Of a stretch of 64,000 nucleotides of DNA, positions 25,873 to 39,100 are shown one piece after another. The position numbers and the translations under genes were made by a program. Under the pieces are notes generated by a model that was not told where the DNA came from, searched no databases, and worked only from the letters and a program-made list of their open reading frames with translations. Every line of letters begins with the position of its first letter. Position 1 is the stretch's first letter. Origin of the DNA: Bacteroidaceae bacterium (GTDB lineage: Bacteria; Bacteroidota; Bacteroidia; Bacteroidales; Bacteroidaceae); assembly GCA_017398805.1 (NCBI GenBank), contig JAFQEZ010000068.1:1-64000 (forward strand), given 5' to 3'.

Positions 25873-27333
25873 TTACTCTTCCAACAGGACCGTAGCAATG
25901 CCCATGGCATCGGTGACGTTAAAGACCTTGTCATCATTCATGTCGGAGACCTCTTCAATGAAAACATCCGTCTCCTCTTCAAGGACAAAAGTCACCATGT
26001 TCATAACATCGGTCACATTTACCAGATTGTCGCCATTGGTGTCACCCCGTTTATACACGGCAATACGTCCGTTGCGGGTTGATGCCGTGAGGCGCGTTCC
26101 ATCCGCAGTGCATACCGATACCTGGTTAATCTTTGTACGCTCCGATAATCCTGTAGCATAATCATCGGGCACGATGGTTTTGAGTTCCAGGAGCCGGGTA
26201 TTTCCTGGAGGGAGCATTCCGCCTACCAAAGAAAACAGATAACAAGTATCACTTACTGCCGTATACGACACCGAGTATCCGCCCGCCTTCTCATTTATGA
26301 AGACACTCGATAAATCGGGTTTTATATTCTGCGGAAATGTCAATTGGAAACTCATATCGCGCAATGTATCAAGTGCGGTAATGTAAAGCGGAACATCAAG
26401 AACATCACCTGGCTTTCCGATGACAGTCATCATGTAGAAGGCATACTTGTTATCCTCCGGCATCTGCGGTTCACCAGGGTTATAGGGATTGAACTCAAAG
26501 CGTGCCACAAAGTGTATATCCTTTTTCTCCATGGTGTATGAGAACTGCAATAACGAGGTATACAGAGTATCGGCCACATACCAGCCAAGGAAACGATATC
26601 CCTCATTTGCCGTCGCCTTTACAGTGCAGCTTGTACCCTCCAAAAGGCGTGCGGAAGTTGTAGAGACTGTACCACCATCCTCGGTAGAGACCTTGACATT
26701 GTGACGCAGTATCGGGTCAACCGGTTCCGATGGGCTTGATGGATTGAACCTGAAATGCGCTGTCAATGTCTCGTTGGCGGCAGTTGTAGTGTACTTGAAC
26801 GAACGGGCAGATGAGACAGTGTCTCCTGCCTGATTTGTCCAATTCACGAAAACATACCCCTCTTCACACGAAGCATTCAATGAAACCGTTGTGCCGCTCT
26901 GGTACTTTCCACCACCGCTTACACTGCCGCCTTTTTCGGCTGCAAGCGTAAGACGGAAGTATTGTATCAATAAAGGGTCTGCAGGCTCTGCTGGAGCTGA
27001 TGGCGCAAACTTGAAGTGTGCTGTCAGCGTCTCATCGCCATACCCTTTTACAAAATTGAATGAGCCGGCCGATGACACCGTATTGCCATGGGCATCGGTC
27101 CATTTCTCAAACACATAGCCCACCGCCGGCGACACACGTATCCCGACTGTAGTTTCGGGTACATAACGTCCGGCGCCATATACAGAACCCCCATCGGCAG
27201 GCAAAGCCTTTAATGTAAGCTTACGCGGAGCCACACCAGGTTCTGCCGGGTCAGTGGGGTTAAACTCCTGTCCCCACGTTGTAATGCTGCACAGCAGCAT
27301 TACAAGGAGAGACAAATATCTTATCCGTTTCAT
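25873..27333 (-). CDS. Secreted InlB-repeat / cohesin-like / dockerin protein
   Basis: A 486-residue protein with a signal peptide (cleavage after about TTWGQ, residue 22). Three divergent InlB B-type repeats (about 38-110, 125-195, 208-280) share a GG(S/T)V start and a GYxFxxW core. A cohesin-like domain (about 300-420) and a dockerin-type pair of Ca-binding loops follow: DTNGDNLVNVTD and DMNDDKVFNVTD (about 430-486). A cohesin-like and a dockerin domain in one chain suggest assembly of multi-protein surface complexes; the partners are not known. It is second in the operon, 13 bp after the LRR gene. Confidence 0.75.
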   Translation of the reverse strand: MKRIRYLSLLVMLLCSITTWGQEFNPTDPAEPGVAPRKLTLKALPADGGSVYGAGRYVPETTVGIRVSPAVGYVFEKWTDAHGNTVSSAGSFNFVKGYGDETLTAHFKFAPSAPAEPADPLLIQYFRLTLAAEKGGSVSGGGKYQSGTTVSLNASCEEGYVFVNWTNQAGDTVSSARSFKYTTTAANETLTAHFRFNPSSPSEPVDPILRHNVKVSTEDGGTVSTTSARLLEGTSCTVKATANEGYRFLGWYVADTLYTSLLQFSYTMEKKDIHFVARFEFNPYNPGEPQMPEDNKYAFYMMTVIGKPGDVLDVPLYITALDTLRDMSFQLTFPQNIKPDLSSVFINEKAGGYSVSYTAVSDTCYLFSLVGGMLPPGNTRLLELKTIVPDDYATGLSERTKINQVSVCTADGTRLTASTRNGRIAVYKRGDTNGDNLVNVTDVMNMVTFVLEEETDVFIEEVSDMNDDKVFNVTDAMGIATVLLEE

Positions 27334-27346
27334 AGCACAAACATCA

Positions 27347-30300
27347 TTACTTTACAACGACCTTTACTGCACCGGCTGATGTGCGTACAATATATGTGCC
27401 TGGAGCAACAGGGACTGTGCGCTCGCCGCTGAACTCGGCAACAACACGTCCATCAGCAGCCAAAATAGTTACTTTACCTACGGCACCGCTTACCTCAATA
27501 CCGCCATTAATGGCTGCAACTGTTATTCCGGCAGACTCAAGTTCTACTACAGAGGTTGTTCCCGACGCTTTTGTAACACCAAGTACAAAACGGTCTGTAT
27601 ATATTCCCGCCTCGGCTGTGAATGTATAATCCCCATCGGCAAAATTATGTGAAACGCCTGTGGCGTTATCAAACAGGACAACCTCCTTTGCATCACAGCG
27701 TGGCAATGAGAATGTATACTTACCGTCATTTGCAAGCATCACGCCCAGCTGAACATTACCGCCATCATAAGGACGTTCGTTTATAGCGTACTCAGTACCT
27801 TCGCCACCAATAGTATAAAGTTGCGGACATGTGCCCTCGGCTGCAAAGAACTTGCTTGCATCGCATGCAATCTCATACTCCATGGATGCAGCATCATTGA
27901 AGACCACGCGGGTGCGGTCATTTGCATCGCCACATGAGAGAAGGAGATCCACCAGCTGACGGTTTCCGGCAGATACCTTACGTGCAGGAGCGCTCTGCTG
28001 GTTGACAATCTCGTTTGTGAGCTGACGGCCCGTCTCGGGGAACGAAATACTGTTTATATTCTCGGGGCACTGCACAAAGAAGGCCTCATTGGGTTCTATT
28101 GCATAGTCATCATCAATAATTGAATATGCGTTGTATTTCTTGTTATAGACATCGTAAGTTGTTATCGGTGCCGTGAAGTTGAGCGCATGTATATTGTACC
28201 AGCATTGCCAAGGATTACCCACGAGGTTCCAGCCTGCATTTGAGGCCTTTTCACTTGGGTTTGCGGCAAGCGCCTTTACAAATTCCTCGTTTGAAACCAC
28301 GAATTGTTTACTCTCATTGTCAAGTGCTGTGAATCTGAGCCAGCAATCGGCGCTTGCCTGTACAATAAAGCCTGTTCCTGCTGTTATTACAGCATCATCG
28401 GCGTAGTTCTTCCAATTACCCGAAGCACCGTTTGCAGCACGTGAGGCACCGTCGTAATAACGGAATACGAATTTTGTTCCTTCTGTATCGGCCGTAACAT
28501 CGCTTACCTTGAAATCAAACGGCAATGATACAAAAAACCAATATTTGCCTTTAACATAGTAATTGTGCTTGTACTCTCCTTCAATTGATGTAGCGTCGTT
28601 GTTTACAAGTATGCGTGCAAATGCATCGCTGCTTGTGCCACTATAATAATTGTAAGATGTAGTGTACAGCGAATCGAACACCTGCACTGCATCTCCATTC
28701 AACTTTATTGAGCCACTCTTGTTGATTGTCAGGTTTGGCTTGCCATCGAAACGCTCACGCGCATTCATTACAAGGTTACCATTAAGTGTCCAGTCTTTTA
28801 TATCTCCGGTATTGAAACCTTCAATCTTGTAGTTATACCAATACTCATCGAGTTTATATGAATTTACAAGGAACGATGGGACCTTTATAACAACGTCCGT
28901 CGGACAGCCGTAAAGGAAATTTGATTTATATTTACCGCCGACTACGGTAGGAGACTTCAAGACAAGAGTCTTAAGATTATCACAAGAACTTATCAGACTT
29001 TGAGCGTCTACTGAGTAAAATGAAGAGGGCAGTTCAGCATAAACAAGTTTGTCACAATCATAAAATGTGCTGTAACTATGAGAGCCATCTTCCCCGAACA
29101 CAATATCATTGTCAAGGAACAGTGAATCTATAGCAGTTTTATAGAACGCTGCATAACCTATTTGTTTAATATTAGAAGGTAAACGTAAATTCAATGCCGA
29201 GCAACCCGAAAATGTTCCATTTTGAATATTAGTTATATTCTCAGACAAGAGAACTGTTTTAAGATTGTTACAACCTTTAAAACCATCCACAGGTGTAGAT
29301 ACGAAATTATCAGGATAATCGACTTTTTCTAAAAGTTTGCAATTACTAAAAGCAGCTTTACCTAATGAACTCATACTATTCGGCAGAATAGCTTCGTTTA
29401 ACAATGAATATGCAAAAGCGTTATTACCTATTGTTTCCAAAGTCAAAGGCAAGCCAATTGTTTCAACATAAGATTTATAGAATGAATACCCACCAATATC
29501 TAACAATGCATTAGGCAGCACAACCTCATGCAAGAAGAGGCAATCTGTACTGTTTCTACGAAACTGATCATCGGGAATTGCTGTAACTTCCGCTTCACTT
29601 AGGTCTATTGAATAGAGGTTTGTCATCATTGAAACCTTGGCCCAGTCATCGTCATTCATCTTACCGTTTATTTTTATACGGCGTACATCCTTAATATGGT
29701 CAACATTATAAAGGACCTCAGTACCAAGGCTCCCAGGTTCAATGAGATTAACCTCAAAATAAGGTGTTCTTTCAATGCCTATACCAAACAGATATCCATA
29801 AAACCTACTTGTTGATGTTGAATTGGTTCTTGTATAGACCCATTTAATTTCATGTACGCCTGGAACTATTTTCTCGAAATAACGATACTCTTCGCTATAA
29901 TAAGCCATTGCACCCGTTATATGACGCACAAGTACATCGTCAATATACACCTTAAGCGAGATTCCATCTGGACTATATACCTGATAGGAAAGCGTTGCAT
30001 CAGAATCCGTACTGAACCTTGCCTTCAAGATTGCATTTCCTGGAGATTCTAAATATGAATACAAACGGTTGTTATTAACAGACCACTTTTGTTCTGCATC
30101 ATTCTCAAAGAAAATCGGATAGTCACTCCATTCTGTGCTAACATATTTTGACGAGAGCAGCAAACCTCCCTCAACGTTGTCGGCAGCCTCTTTTAGAAGT
30201 TCTGTGCTGCTCGTAGGGTCGTTATAGACTTTCTCAAAATTGTCTATTGTGTAGAAATATGTGTCACACTGCAGCAATGCCTCATAAAGACGTCTTTTGG

Positions 30301-30826
30301 CAATGTAATACTCTGCAGCTTCTTTTTCAATGAATTTCCAAATAATATTGCCTTCGGTGAGTGTTGGTACAATACGGTCATTGGAAGCCGCAGTAGCATA
30401 ACCAATAAACTGTGTTGCATTGTAATAAGAGGTATTTGCCGGAGCACGCTGTATTGTGTAACCATCCGGATTTCCTGCAATTGTAAAGTAACAGCTATTG
30501 CTCAACGAAGACTGGCTATCCAAATTACTTGTTGCATATATATAGTATTTATTGTCACTGAACTGCAACGTATATGAACCATCGGTCTGTTGTATTACAT
30601 CCACAGCCACAGCTTTGTTGTATATTCCAATGGCAGGGTATCGTGTACTTGTTGTACTCCTTGTCAGGAATTTCTCAGTACCCACATTGTAAAGATAATA
30701 GGTTTTTCCACTCTCGATGGTAGAGAATTCTGGGAAGGTTGGCGCTGTACGCTCGGCTGCCCACACCTGTGCAGACAGCAAAAGGCTTGTCACCAGAAGA
30801 ACAAGCGTTGATTTTAATCTTTTCAT
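27347..30826 (-). CDS. BspA-like leucine-rich-repeat surface protein
   Basis: An 1159-residue secreted protein. The signal peptide ends near AQVWA (residue 23). The N-terminal region (about 30-340) is beta-rich with helices. A run of BspA/Treponema-type LRR_5 repeats follows (about 400-680; motifs like LPNALLDIGGYSF and LPSNIKQIGYAAF). A large beta domain follows, and a C-terminal tail (GRVVAEFSG...GTYIVRTSAG) is sorting-like. Such proteins usually act in adhesion at the cell surface. It is first in a four-gene operon and has a long 5' leader. Confidence 0.82.
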   Translation of the reverse strand: MKRLKSTLVLLVTSLLLSAQVWAAERTAPTFPEFSTIESGKTYYLYNVGTEKFLTRSTTSTRYPAIGIYNKAVAVDVIQQTDGSYTLQFSDNKYYIYATSNLDSQSSLSNSCYFTIAGNPDGYTIQRAPANTSYYNATQFIGYATAASNDRIVPTLTEGNIIWKFIEKEAAEYYIAKRRLYEALLQCDTYFYTIDNFEKVYNDPTSSTELLKEAADNVEGGLLLSSKYVSTEWSDYPIFFENDAEQKWSVNNNRLYSYLESPGNAILKARFSTDSDATLSYQVYSPDGISLKVYIDDVLVRHITGAMAYYSEEYRYFEKIVPGVHEIKWVYTRTNSTSTSRFYGYLFGIGIERTPYFEVNLIEPGSLGTEVLYNVDHIKDVRRIKINGKMNDDDWAKVSMMTNLYSIDLSEAEVTAIPDDQFRRNSTDCLFLHEVVLPNALLDIGGYSFYKSYVETIGLPLTLETIGNNAFAYSLLNEAILPNSMSSLGKAAFSNCKLLEKVDYPDNFVSTPVDGFKGCNNLKTVLLSENITNIQNGTFSGCSALNLRLPSNIKQIGYAAFYKTAIDSLFLDNDIVFGEDGSHSYSTFYDCDKLVYAELPSSFYSVDAQSLISSCDNLKTLVLKSPTVVGGKYKSNFLYGCPTDVVIKVPSFLVNSYKLDEYWYNYKIEGFNTGDIKDWTLNGNLVMNARERFDGKPNLTINKSGSIKLNGDAVQVFDSLYTTSYNYYSGTSSDAFARILVNNDATSIEGEYKHNYYVKGKYWFFVSLPFDFKVSDVTADTEGTKFVFRYYDGASRAANGASGNWKNYADDAVITAGTGFIVQASADCWLRFTALDNESKQFVVSNEEFVKALAANPSEKASNAGWNLVGNPWQCWYNIHALNFTAPITTYDVYNKKYNAYSIIDDDYAIEPNEAFFVQCPENINSISFPETGRQLTNEIVNQQSAPARKVSAGNRQLVDLLLSCGDANDRTRVVFNDAASMEYEIACDASKFFAAEGTCPQLYTIGGEGTEYAINERPYDGGNVQLGVMLANDGKYTFSLPRCDAKEVVLFDNATGVSHNFADGDYTFTAEAGIYTDRFVLGVTKASGTTSVVELESAGITVAAINGGIEVSGAVGKVTILAADGRVVAEFSGERTVPVAPGTYIVRTSAGAVKVVVK

Positions 30827-31388
30827 AGTTTTTGTTTTGGGTGAAATAATTGCTCAATGCCGCAAACATATGCGGACATCAATTAAATTGGCGGTTTAGG
30901 TATGTAAGAAAACAAGAAGGACGTAAACTGTCCACTATTGCCTATCAACATACCAGGTACCGCCAAGTAACCCTCCACCCGATAAGCATGGACAATCTAC
31001 GCCCAACGTTGGACGCAGATTCTCACTTTGCTTATTCTCGGTGTGAAATTGGCGGTTTCGGTATGTGAGAATAAGAAGCAAAAATCTAAATATTACAGGA
31101 AATACAAATTATTTTTTTTAAAATACTCCTGTGATATCATTCTATTTACGTTCTTCTTTTGAGAATACGTCCACTATGGCATATTCCCATAAAGAAAAAT
31201 TGTACTGTCTGGTTCGTGAAAAAATATTTTTAAACGTTAAACATCTATATGTTAATCTTTTTTATCCGTGGCAAAGATAGTTCAGTTTATCAAAATATCA
31301 AAACAAATAAGAAGTTGTTTAAATTCAGAAACTGTTTAACAAACTGTATAAATTTACATTAACAGTTTTTATAAAGATAAGTTCTCTG
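30827..31388 (-). promoter_or_regulatory. Upstream region of the surface-protein operon with repeated leader elements
   Basis: This 560-bp gene-free region holds two promoter candidates on the minus strand. TTTTG (31299-31303) with TATCTTTG (31272-31279) at 19-bp spacing is a very good Bacteroidales match and would give a leader of about 440 nt. TATGTTTG (30863-30870) lies nearer the gene without a clear -33 box. Two 26-bp direct repeats (30885-30910 and 31046-31071, 24 identical) are present, and a related inverted copy (ACATACC...CCGCC) lies between them. Confidence 0.55.
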
Positions 31389-33395
<2,007 letters not shown>

Positions 33396-33442
33396 TCATA
33401 TATTAAATCGTATGCGAAGATAATAAAATTGTGGCAAAGAAG

Positions 33443-33620
33443 ATGACTAAAAAGTAAATTTGGTACCCGAAATTCAGCAGCCCTCGTTATAAAATAGTAA
33501 AGTAGACTTTGCATTTAACTCGTTTGCACAAATTTTCCGCGTTACGTTTGCCTTAAAAACCGGAGTTTACTAAGTGTAAAGAAGGAGGGTGTCCCATTTT
33601 ACTTTTTTGGGTCACCCTAA
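33443..33620. repeat. Dispersed intergenic repeat with terminal inverted ends
   Basis: It begins with TGACTAAAAAGTAAATT and ends with ATTTTACTTTTTTGGGTCA, so the ends are roughly inverted. It contains CGTTACGTTTGCCTT, also seen at 16018-16140. An imperfect stem (AGGGTGTCCCA / TGGGTCACCCT) near 33588-33618 may terminate the lipoprotein gene. It looks like a small non-coding repeat family. Confidence 0.45.
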
Positions 33621-33648
33621 ATTCAAGAAACAGTCAAAAGATTCCCGA

Positions 33649-34056
33649 CTACAATGCTACAACAGCAAAGGTCACGAGAAGATACTCCTTTTTATACAGT
33701 TCTACTTTGCGACCGCTTACGTTGTAGGTACACCCTTTATCGTAGTCCGCCTTAACGAAGCCTATCTCGAAACAATCAAAGCCACTTTCGGCCAACCCGA
33801 AGCAATATGCACTCCATTTAGCCTCATCCATGGGATAAAGGAGTGTGACACTGTTCTTGGCTGGCAGATAACCCAACGCATCAGCATCGTAACGGGGGAA
33901 TTCATTGAGCAATGGAATCGCATCGGTCTGTTGCTTGGGAGTAAAGTTTCCCACGTTATAACCTTTCTTCTCAAAAGCGATCAACACGTCTCTTTGACTG
34001 CTGCATGATGCAAGCAACATAAGTGCCACGATCATTATAAATGAAAAATTTTTCAT
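33649..34056 (-). CDS. Small predicted lipoprotein
   Basis: A 135-residue protein with a signal peptide and lipobox LLASC (Cys at about 18). The mature part is unrecognised. It lies between ligA and the portal gene, 64 bp after the portal stop. Whether it belongs to the host or to the phage-like block is unclear. Confidence 0.6.
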   Translation of the reverse strand: MKNFSFIMIVALMLLASCSSQRDVLIAFEKKGYNVGNFTPKQQTDAIPLLNEFPRYDADALGYLPAKNSVTLLYPMDEAKWSAYCFGLAESGFDCFEIGFVKADYDKGCTYNVSGRKVELYKKEYLLVTFAVVAL

Positions 34057-34120
34057 CTCACCAATGTTTTACGATGCCAAGATACTAATAATTTCCGAAA
34101 CGACATACATTCAAGGCTTA

Positions 34121-36148
34121 TTATAATTGCTCTTGCGCAGGAGGAGTGTCCGGCTTTTCTGCCGGTACACCCTGTGGCTGTTGCCCTGCAGCTGCAAGTA
34201 ATGCCTGCGCATCAGCAGTTTGACTGTCACCGGATTGTTGCGCACTCTGCAATTGGGCAAGCAGTTCAGGCGGAATACCCTCCATCGGAGCACCTTGGGC
34301 AGCCTGTTGTTCGTTCCTCTTGATAGCCTCAAGAATCTTTGTCGCAAACGGATAGGAACTGTTCTCGAGCATAGTCTTGGCATCAACAACGTTGGCTCTG
34401 AAAAGTTCCATGAGGAAATCATTGGCCAACAGCTGATATGCAGGGGTGTTGTAACCGTCGGAGATTGTAAGGTCAATCTCGCTCTCCTGCACCTTTGAGG
34501 GGTCGTACCATTTGGCCTCTTCACTGTACTCAGTACCGGCAATGTCAATATATCGCGACTCAGTATAATATTGCTGTACTGTCTTCATCACTTTGTTGTC
34601 ACGGCGGCGACGGAACATCTTGAAGGAGTCGAACAGCCCTTTGAGGTTCAAAGATGAGTTTTGCACCTGTTGGGCATAGAGCGATGCCGGTGTTCCGGCC
34701 TTCGGAGCCTGTCCCTGCATAGCTGAGTTGACTCCTGAAATCTCGTTTATGAGCCTTATCTGCAGATTGAGAAGTTCAAAGTCCCCGGCAACGGCAGCAC
34801 CGCTGTTGTACTGACGCACTACCCCGTCGATACTCTGTCCCGGTTTGAGTTTGACGAAAAGTACGCCATTGTAACGTACATACTCGTCGATGACCTCCTC
34901 GCGCGACATGCTCTCGAACGCATCGTCATCCACCACAAGAACTCCCTTGGATGATGTTCCACGGATAAAGTCTATGAGCGTGGCTGTACGGTTTATGGCA
35001 CGCTGCTGGTCAATGAACTGTTCGACAAAATTACCGAGTTTACCTTGTACCATTGGATAGAGGTGCAGGACATAATTGTGCTCGCCATGCCAATATGGGC
35101 TACGTCCCTCCTGCAGCACATCGCCATAAGGAGTCATGAAGCGATAGTACCAATAACGTTCGGTAGCATAGGTGTAATCTACAAGGAGGAGTTCATCCTC
35201 GCTTTTGCCAATTGCCTCGCCCTCCTTGCGACGACGTTCATTCTCGGCATCGAGTTCCTTGCGGCTCTCTTCGTCATAAGGCATATACCCCCAAGAGCCG
35301 CGTGCGCTGTCACTCCAGCGATAGGCATCGCGCGACTCAAGTTTCCAACCGAGAACAACACGGCAAAGGTCGCTGCGCGAAGACGAATAGAAAGAGAGGT
35401 TCTTCGACTCGTCGCCCTGCATCGCACGGTTACCGCCATGAACCGCACCTTGAACAGTACCATATATATCCATTATGCGCCTCTTTTTCTCAGGTGTAGT
35501 ACCGAAGTGCGAAAGAAGTGCATCAAGAGGCAAATCGAAAAGTTCTCCAATGCAAGTGAGGTCCCACATTCGTACATCCTCCATGTTGGTATTGAAAAAG
35601 AGCCGCGAGGGGTTGACGGGATATACCCAGACATCACGCTTCTCATTCGTGGGATTTACACCGTACTCCACTCTCTGTGCAATCATTCCGCCATTGAGCA
35701 ACATACGCATGCTGTCGGCATCTACCTCCTCCATTTCGTTTATATCATGTACATATTCTATTGCTATTGACATCATCTCTCCTACACGATTCTCACTCTG
35801 GTCACGGGCAACACACACCGGACGCATCAGGTTCTGCCTCAACTGTCCGTCGATATTGCTAAGGATAGGTGCAATCATATTGTTCTTGAGCGGCACCTTG
35901 CCATTCTTCTTTATGAGGTCACCTTCAGTAATCGGAGATAGAGTATCAGGGTCGGTGACATAATCGCCCCATTGGTCGCCATAGCTGTACATGAGGCTAC
36001 GGCGCATCTTGCGCCGTGCCTCATCAAGGGCGTTCCAGCATGCAGCACATTCACGAAGGAACTCATGTGCAGCACCCATGTCATGCTGTTCCTTGTTCCT
36101 TTTGCCATCTGCTGTAGCCTTTACTCTCTTATCAAGAAATTTATTCAT
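34121..36148 (-). CDS. Phage portal protein (podovirus-like)
   Basis: A 675-residue protein with portal hallmarks. A helical N-terminus precedes YSYGDQW (about 54), a long alpha/beta core follows, and INEISGVNSAMQGQAP lies at about 475; this stretch is typical of P22-like portals. The Gln/Pro-rich C-terminus (about 615-675) is low-complexity. The portal forms the dodecameric ring through which DNA enters the capsid. It is the last gene of the left minus-strand block, 22 bp after the 1494-residue gene. The terminase it should work with lies about 26 kb away, beyond the ATP synthase operon. Confidence 0.8.
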   Translation of the reverse strand: MNKFLDKRVKATADGKRNKEQHDMGAAHEFLRECAACWNALDEARRKMRRSLMYSYGDQWGDYVTDPDTLSPITEGDLIKKNGKVPLKNNMIAPILSNIDGQLRQNLMRPVCVARDQSENRVGEMMSIAIEYVHDINEMEEVDADSMRMLLNGGMIAQRVEYGVNPTNEKRDVWVYPVNPSRLFFNTNMEDVRMWDLTCIGELFDLPLDALLSHFGTTPEKKRRIMDIYGTVQGAVHGGNRAMQGDESKNLSFYSSSRSDLCRVVLGWKLESRDAYRWSDSARGSWGYMPYDEESRKELDAENERRRKEGEAIGKSEDELLLVDYTYATERYWYYRFMTPYGDVLQEGRSPYWHGEHNYVLHLYPMVQGKLGNFVEQFIDQQRAINRTATLIDFIRGTSSKGVLVVDDDAFESMSREEVIDEYVRYNGVLFVKLKPGQSIDGVVRQYNSGAAVAGDFELLNLQIRLINEISGVNSAMQGQAPKAGTPASLYAQQVQNSSLNLKGLFDSFKMFRRRRDNKVMKTVQQYYTESRYIDIAGTEYSEEAKWYDPSKVQESEIDLTISDGYNTPAYQLLANDFLMELFRANVVDAKTMLENSSYPFATKILEAIKRNEQQAAQGAPMEGIPPELLAQLQSAQQSGDSQTADAQALLAAAGQQPQGVPAEKPDTPPAQEQL

Positions 36149-36170
36149 CTCATTACAATTCTAATCGTCA

Positions 36171-39100
36171 TCAGTTCAATAGATCCTCATCTTTACCGCC
36201 TCGGCGTCTGTTATCATCTCTCTGCCTGCGCAGATAGCGCCCGATTGCCCTTTCATCATCATTCCCGTCAAAAAGTTCAGTCCACCAGAAGGAGTTGCCA
36301 TTCTCGCCTTTACGTCGGTTCTCATATTCAAGTTCAATAAGGTCACGGGTCAAAGCTTCATCTTCAGCTTTCTCTAATCCACTCTTTACATTATTATAGA
36401 ATGGATCCGATTTATCCTTTAGGCGTAACGGTCCATTCTGGTCCTGCGCTTTTGTACCGGCATTTATTATCACTTCAATCGGGCCTATAAAAAACTTTCT
36501 GAAAGTTCCCAGAATCGTTTCACTGTTCGATTCACCTACGCGATCGCCTTCACTCTTCATCTTATTCAATCCACGGGAGAGTCTATATATAAAATAGTCA
36601 TCAACTTCGGGGAATCGCTTTATGAACTCTTCGGGAGTAAAACCGTAACTTCGTTTGAAATCGGCAGAGAATTTACCTTCGGAATCAAATCCCGGGAAGG
36701 CCATCTGTGCTCTACGGAGTTTCCATGCCGTAGCAATGGCATTGTTATATTTATCGGACAAGAGCCTATTCATTTCTGAAACTTCGCGGTTCACTGCACC
36801 TTCCATCCTATCATAATATGCAGCAGCCTCATCAATCGAGGAAGCAAATGATTTCTTGGTACCTCGGAACATAAAAGCCCTTTTGTCCACAACAAACAGA
36901 TTCCTTTCACGGTCATACACAACGGGCCGGTCCATACCCTCTCTTATTTCCAATGGCACGGAACGTAATTGAGGGTACTTCTTGAAAATCTCGGGGTTAT
37001 TGATGACATCACCCAATACCAGTTCGGTATCAGTATCCATTGCCAATTGTGTAAGCCTGTTCCACCTACTTTTATGGTCTGTAGTCCACTCTTTTACAGG
37101 AGTATTGAAGATATCTTTGTACTCCATGGCATATAATGGAAAGTGCACTTTCAATACGCGATAGAACGGATCCCAAAGCTTTATATCTTCGGCTTTTAGC
37201 TCTACTCTACCGTAGCGGGCTTCACCGCTCGCTGTTACTCCGGGCCGTGGCAACGGTCCAGTCTCATCGTCAGGCATTCGGTAACGTCCGCCAAACTTCA
37301 TGGTTCTTATCTCTTCATCGCTCTTACCAAGCCAGCTACGTACCCTTTCCTGCATTTTTTCAGGAAGATGTTCATAATTGAGCCATCCCTTGACATCCCT
37401 GAAGAATCTTGGTGTATCTGTAAAGAGTTCCCCTCTCTCAGCTCTCTCTCTAACACCTTTGATATAGTTGTCATAGTTGTAGTATGTATCCTCATTGGCA
37501 TGCGCCGACTTGAAACTGCCAAAGACCTCCTTACGGTATTCATCCGGTTTCCTACGCTTCATCATATACTCACTGTGGCGTTGCATTATGGCAGCAAGTT
37601 CCTTCTCGCTTATCTGTCTATTGCTACCCGTATAGAGTTTCATCCTAATAAGGAGACTCCTTATATAGTCCTTTACACGTACTTTAATTGAACGTTCTTG
37701 AGGTGTAGGATTGACCTTCTCGGCCAAATGTGCAAGGTACTCTTCAACCAACGTGTAACCGTCGGCGGAGCCATACGTACGTTTTATACGGCCGATTCCC
37801 CTCAAGACATCCGGTGATGCCTTTCTATAAACATCCTCCATGAATTCATACAGGTTATCCCCGAAGACACCGAGCAATCCACGATGTGCCACAACCTCAT
37901 GCAGTACGACCTTCTCGGCATGCTCGACAGATTTCACATTAGGCAGGTTCAGATAGACACGTCCAAGATTCGACCATCCCTCGGCTTTAACCATCATATT
38001 GTAATCCATGATATGCTCTGGACTGGGAGGAAGCGGTATCTCATGTTCATCGCTTATGAAGTTAAGCTTGACGCCGAACTTATCGGCGAGCGCCTGGGCG
38101 CGTTCCTTGTATTGTTCTATGTCGGTCTTTGTATTCTTGACACCGTTCGCGCTCCACACATAGCCGGAATTGTCATCATCGGGAATTGTTATGCGACGAA
38201 TCAGTTTCTCGCCCACGGGATGAGGCACTCTTGTCAGTCCGGTGCGGTCGGCATCACGTATAGCCACCCACGCCTCGTAATCGGCATACTCCTGTTGCTT
38301 CACCTCTTCGTTGGTCATTCCGAAATATTCGCTATTGAGTCCTTTTTCCAGCATGCGACGGTAACGACTGCTGACAGTACCACCCTTAAGCCTTTCAAAC
38401 TCTCCTCTTAGAATCTCTTGGTACTCATCGAGAGCATCATTCTGCTTTGTATCAATCCTGTAGAATTCCTTATCAATGTCATGCATCAATGTACCACTCT
38501 CAAGCCCATGTTTCTTCTCAATCCTTCGACGCAGTTCATAGAGATACTGCACCATACCTGCATCATCATATGCAGCCTTCTCAAGTACCGTGTCGACCAG
38601 CCTGCTCTCCTCCGGAAGCAAATCTTCCCCTGTGGCCTTCTTGTACATTGCCTCGGCAAGAAGGTTGACATCGACTTTATTTTTCTTGGCAAAAAGCCCG
38701 GCCTGACGGATAAAATTCTGCGACTCAAGCCCGGCTGTAAGCTCAGACTCAAAGAAGAGGATTCTGTTTCTCCTTATTTTGCCACTCTGTACCAACATAC
38801 GGCTCTTGGCATTGCCTGCATTATCAAACTTCTCAGTTGAGATCTTGCGCCCTCCCTCATCATAATAGGTAACATTCCATTTTCCATCCTCTCCGCGATC
38901 CACAAAATAATCGACGGGTAATGGCAAAGTCGACGATATCTTGTTCTCGACAAGGAACATAAGTTTGGATTTCGCAGAAGCTGATACTTTCTCATTTGAC
39001 ATTACTTTGGAATAGGTCTCCAACATATCTTCCACGATTTTACCTTCAAAAGAAGGCAACTTCAACGAGCGTTGTATAAGTTCCATGAATCTGTCCGGTT

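Noticed and set aside
25854..25937. Upstream extension of the cohesin-like gene
   Set aside because: A clean signal peptide begins at 25853; the 28 extra codons overlap the previous gene.
35045..35770. 241-residue + strand frame within the portal gene
   Set aside because: It is antisense to the portal gene without motif, promoter or neighbour support.
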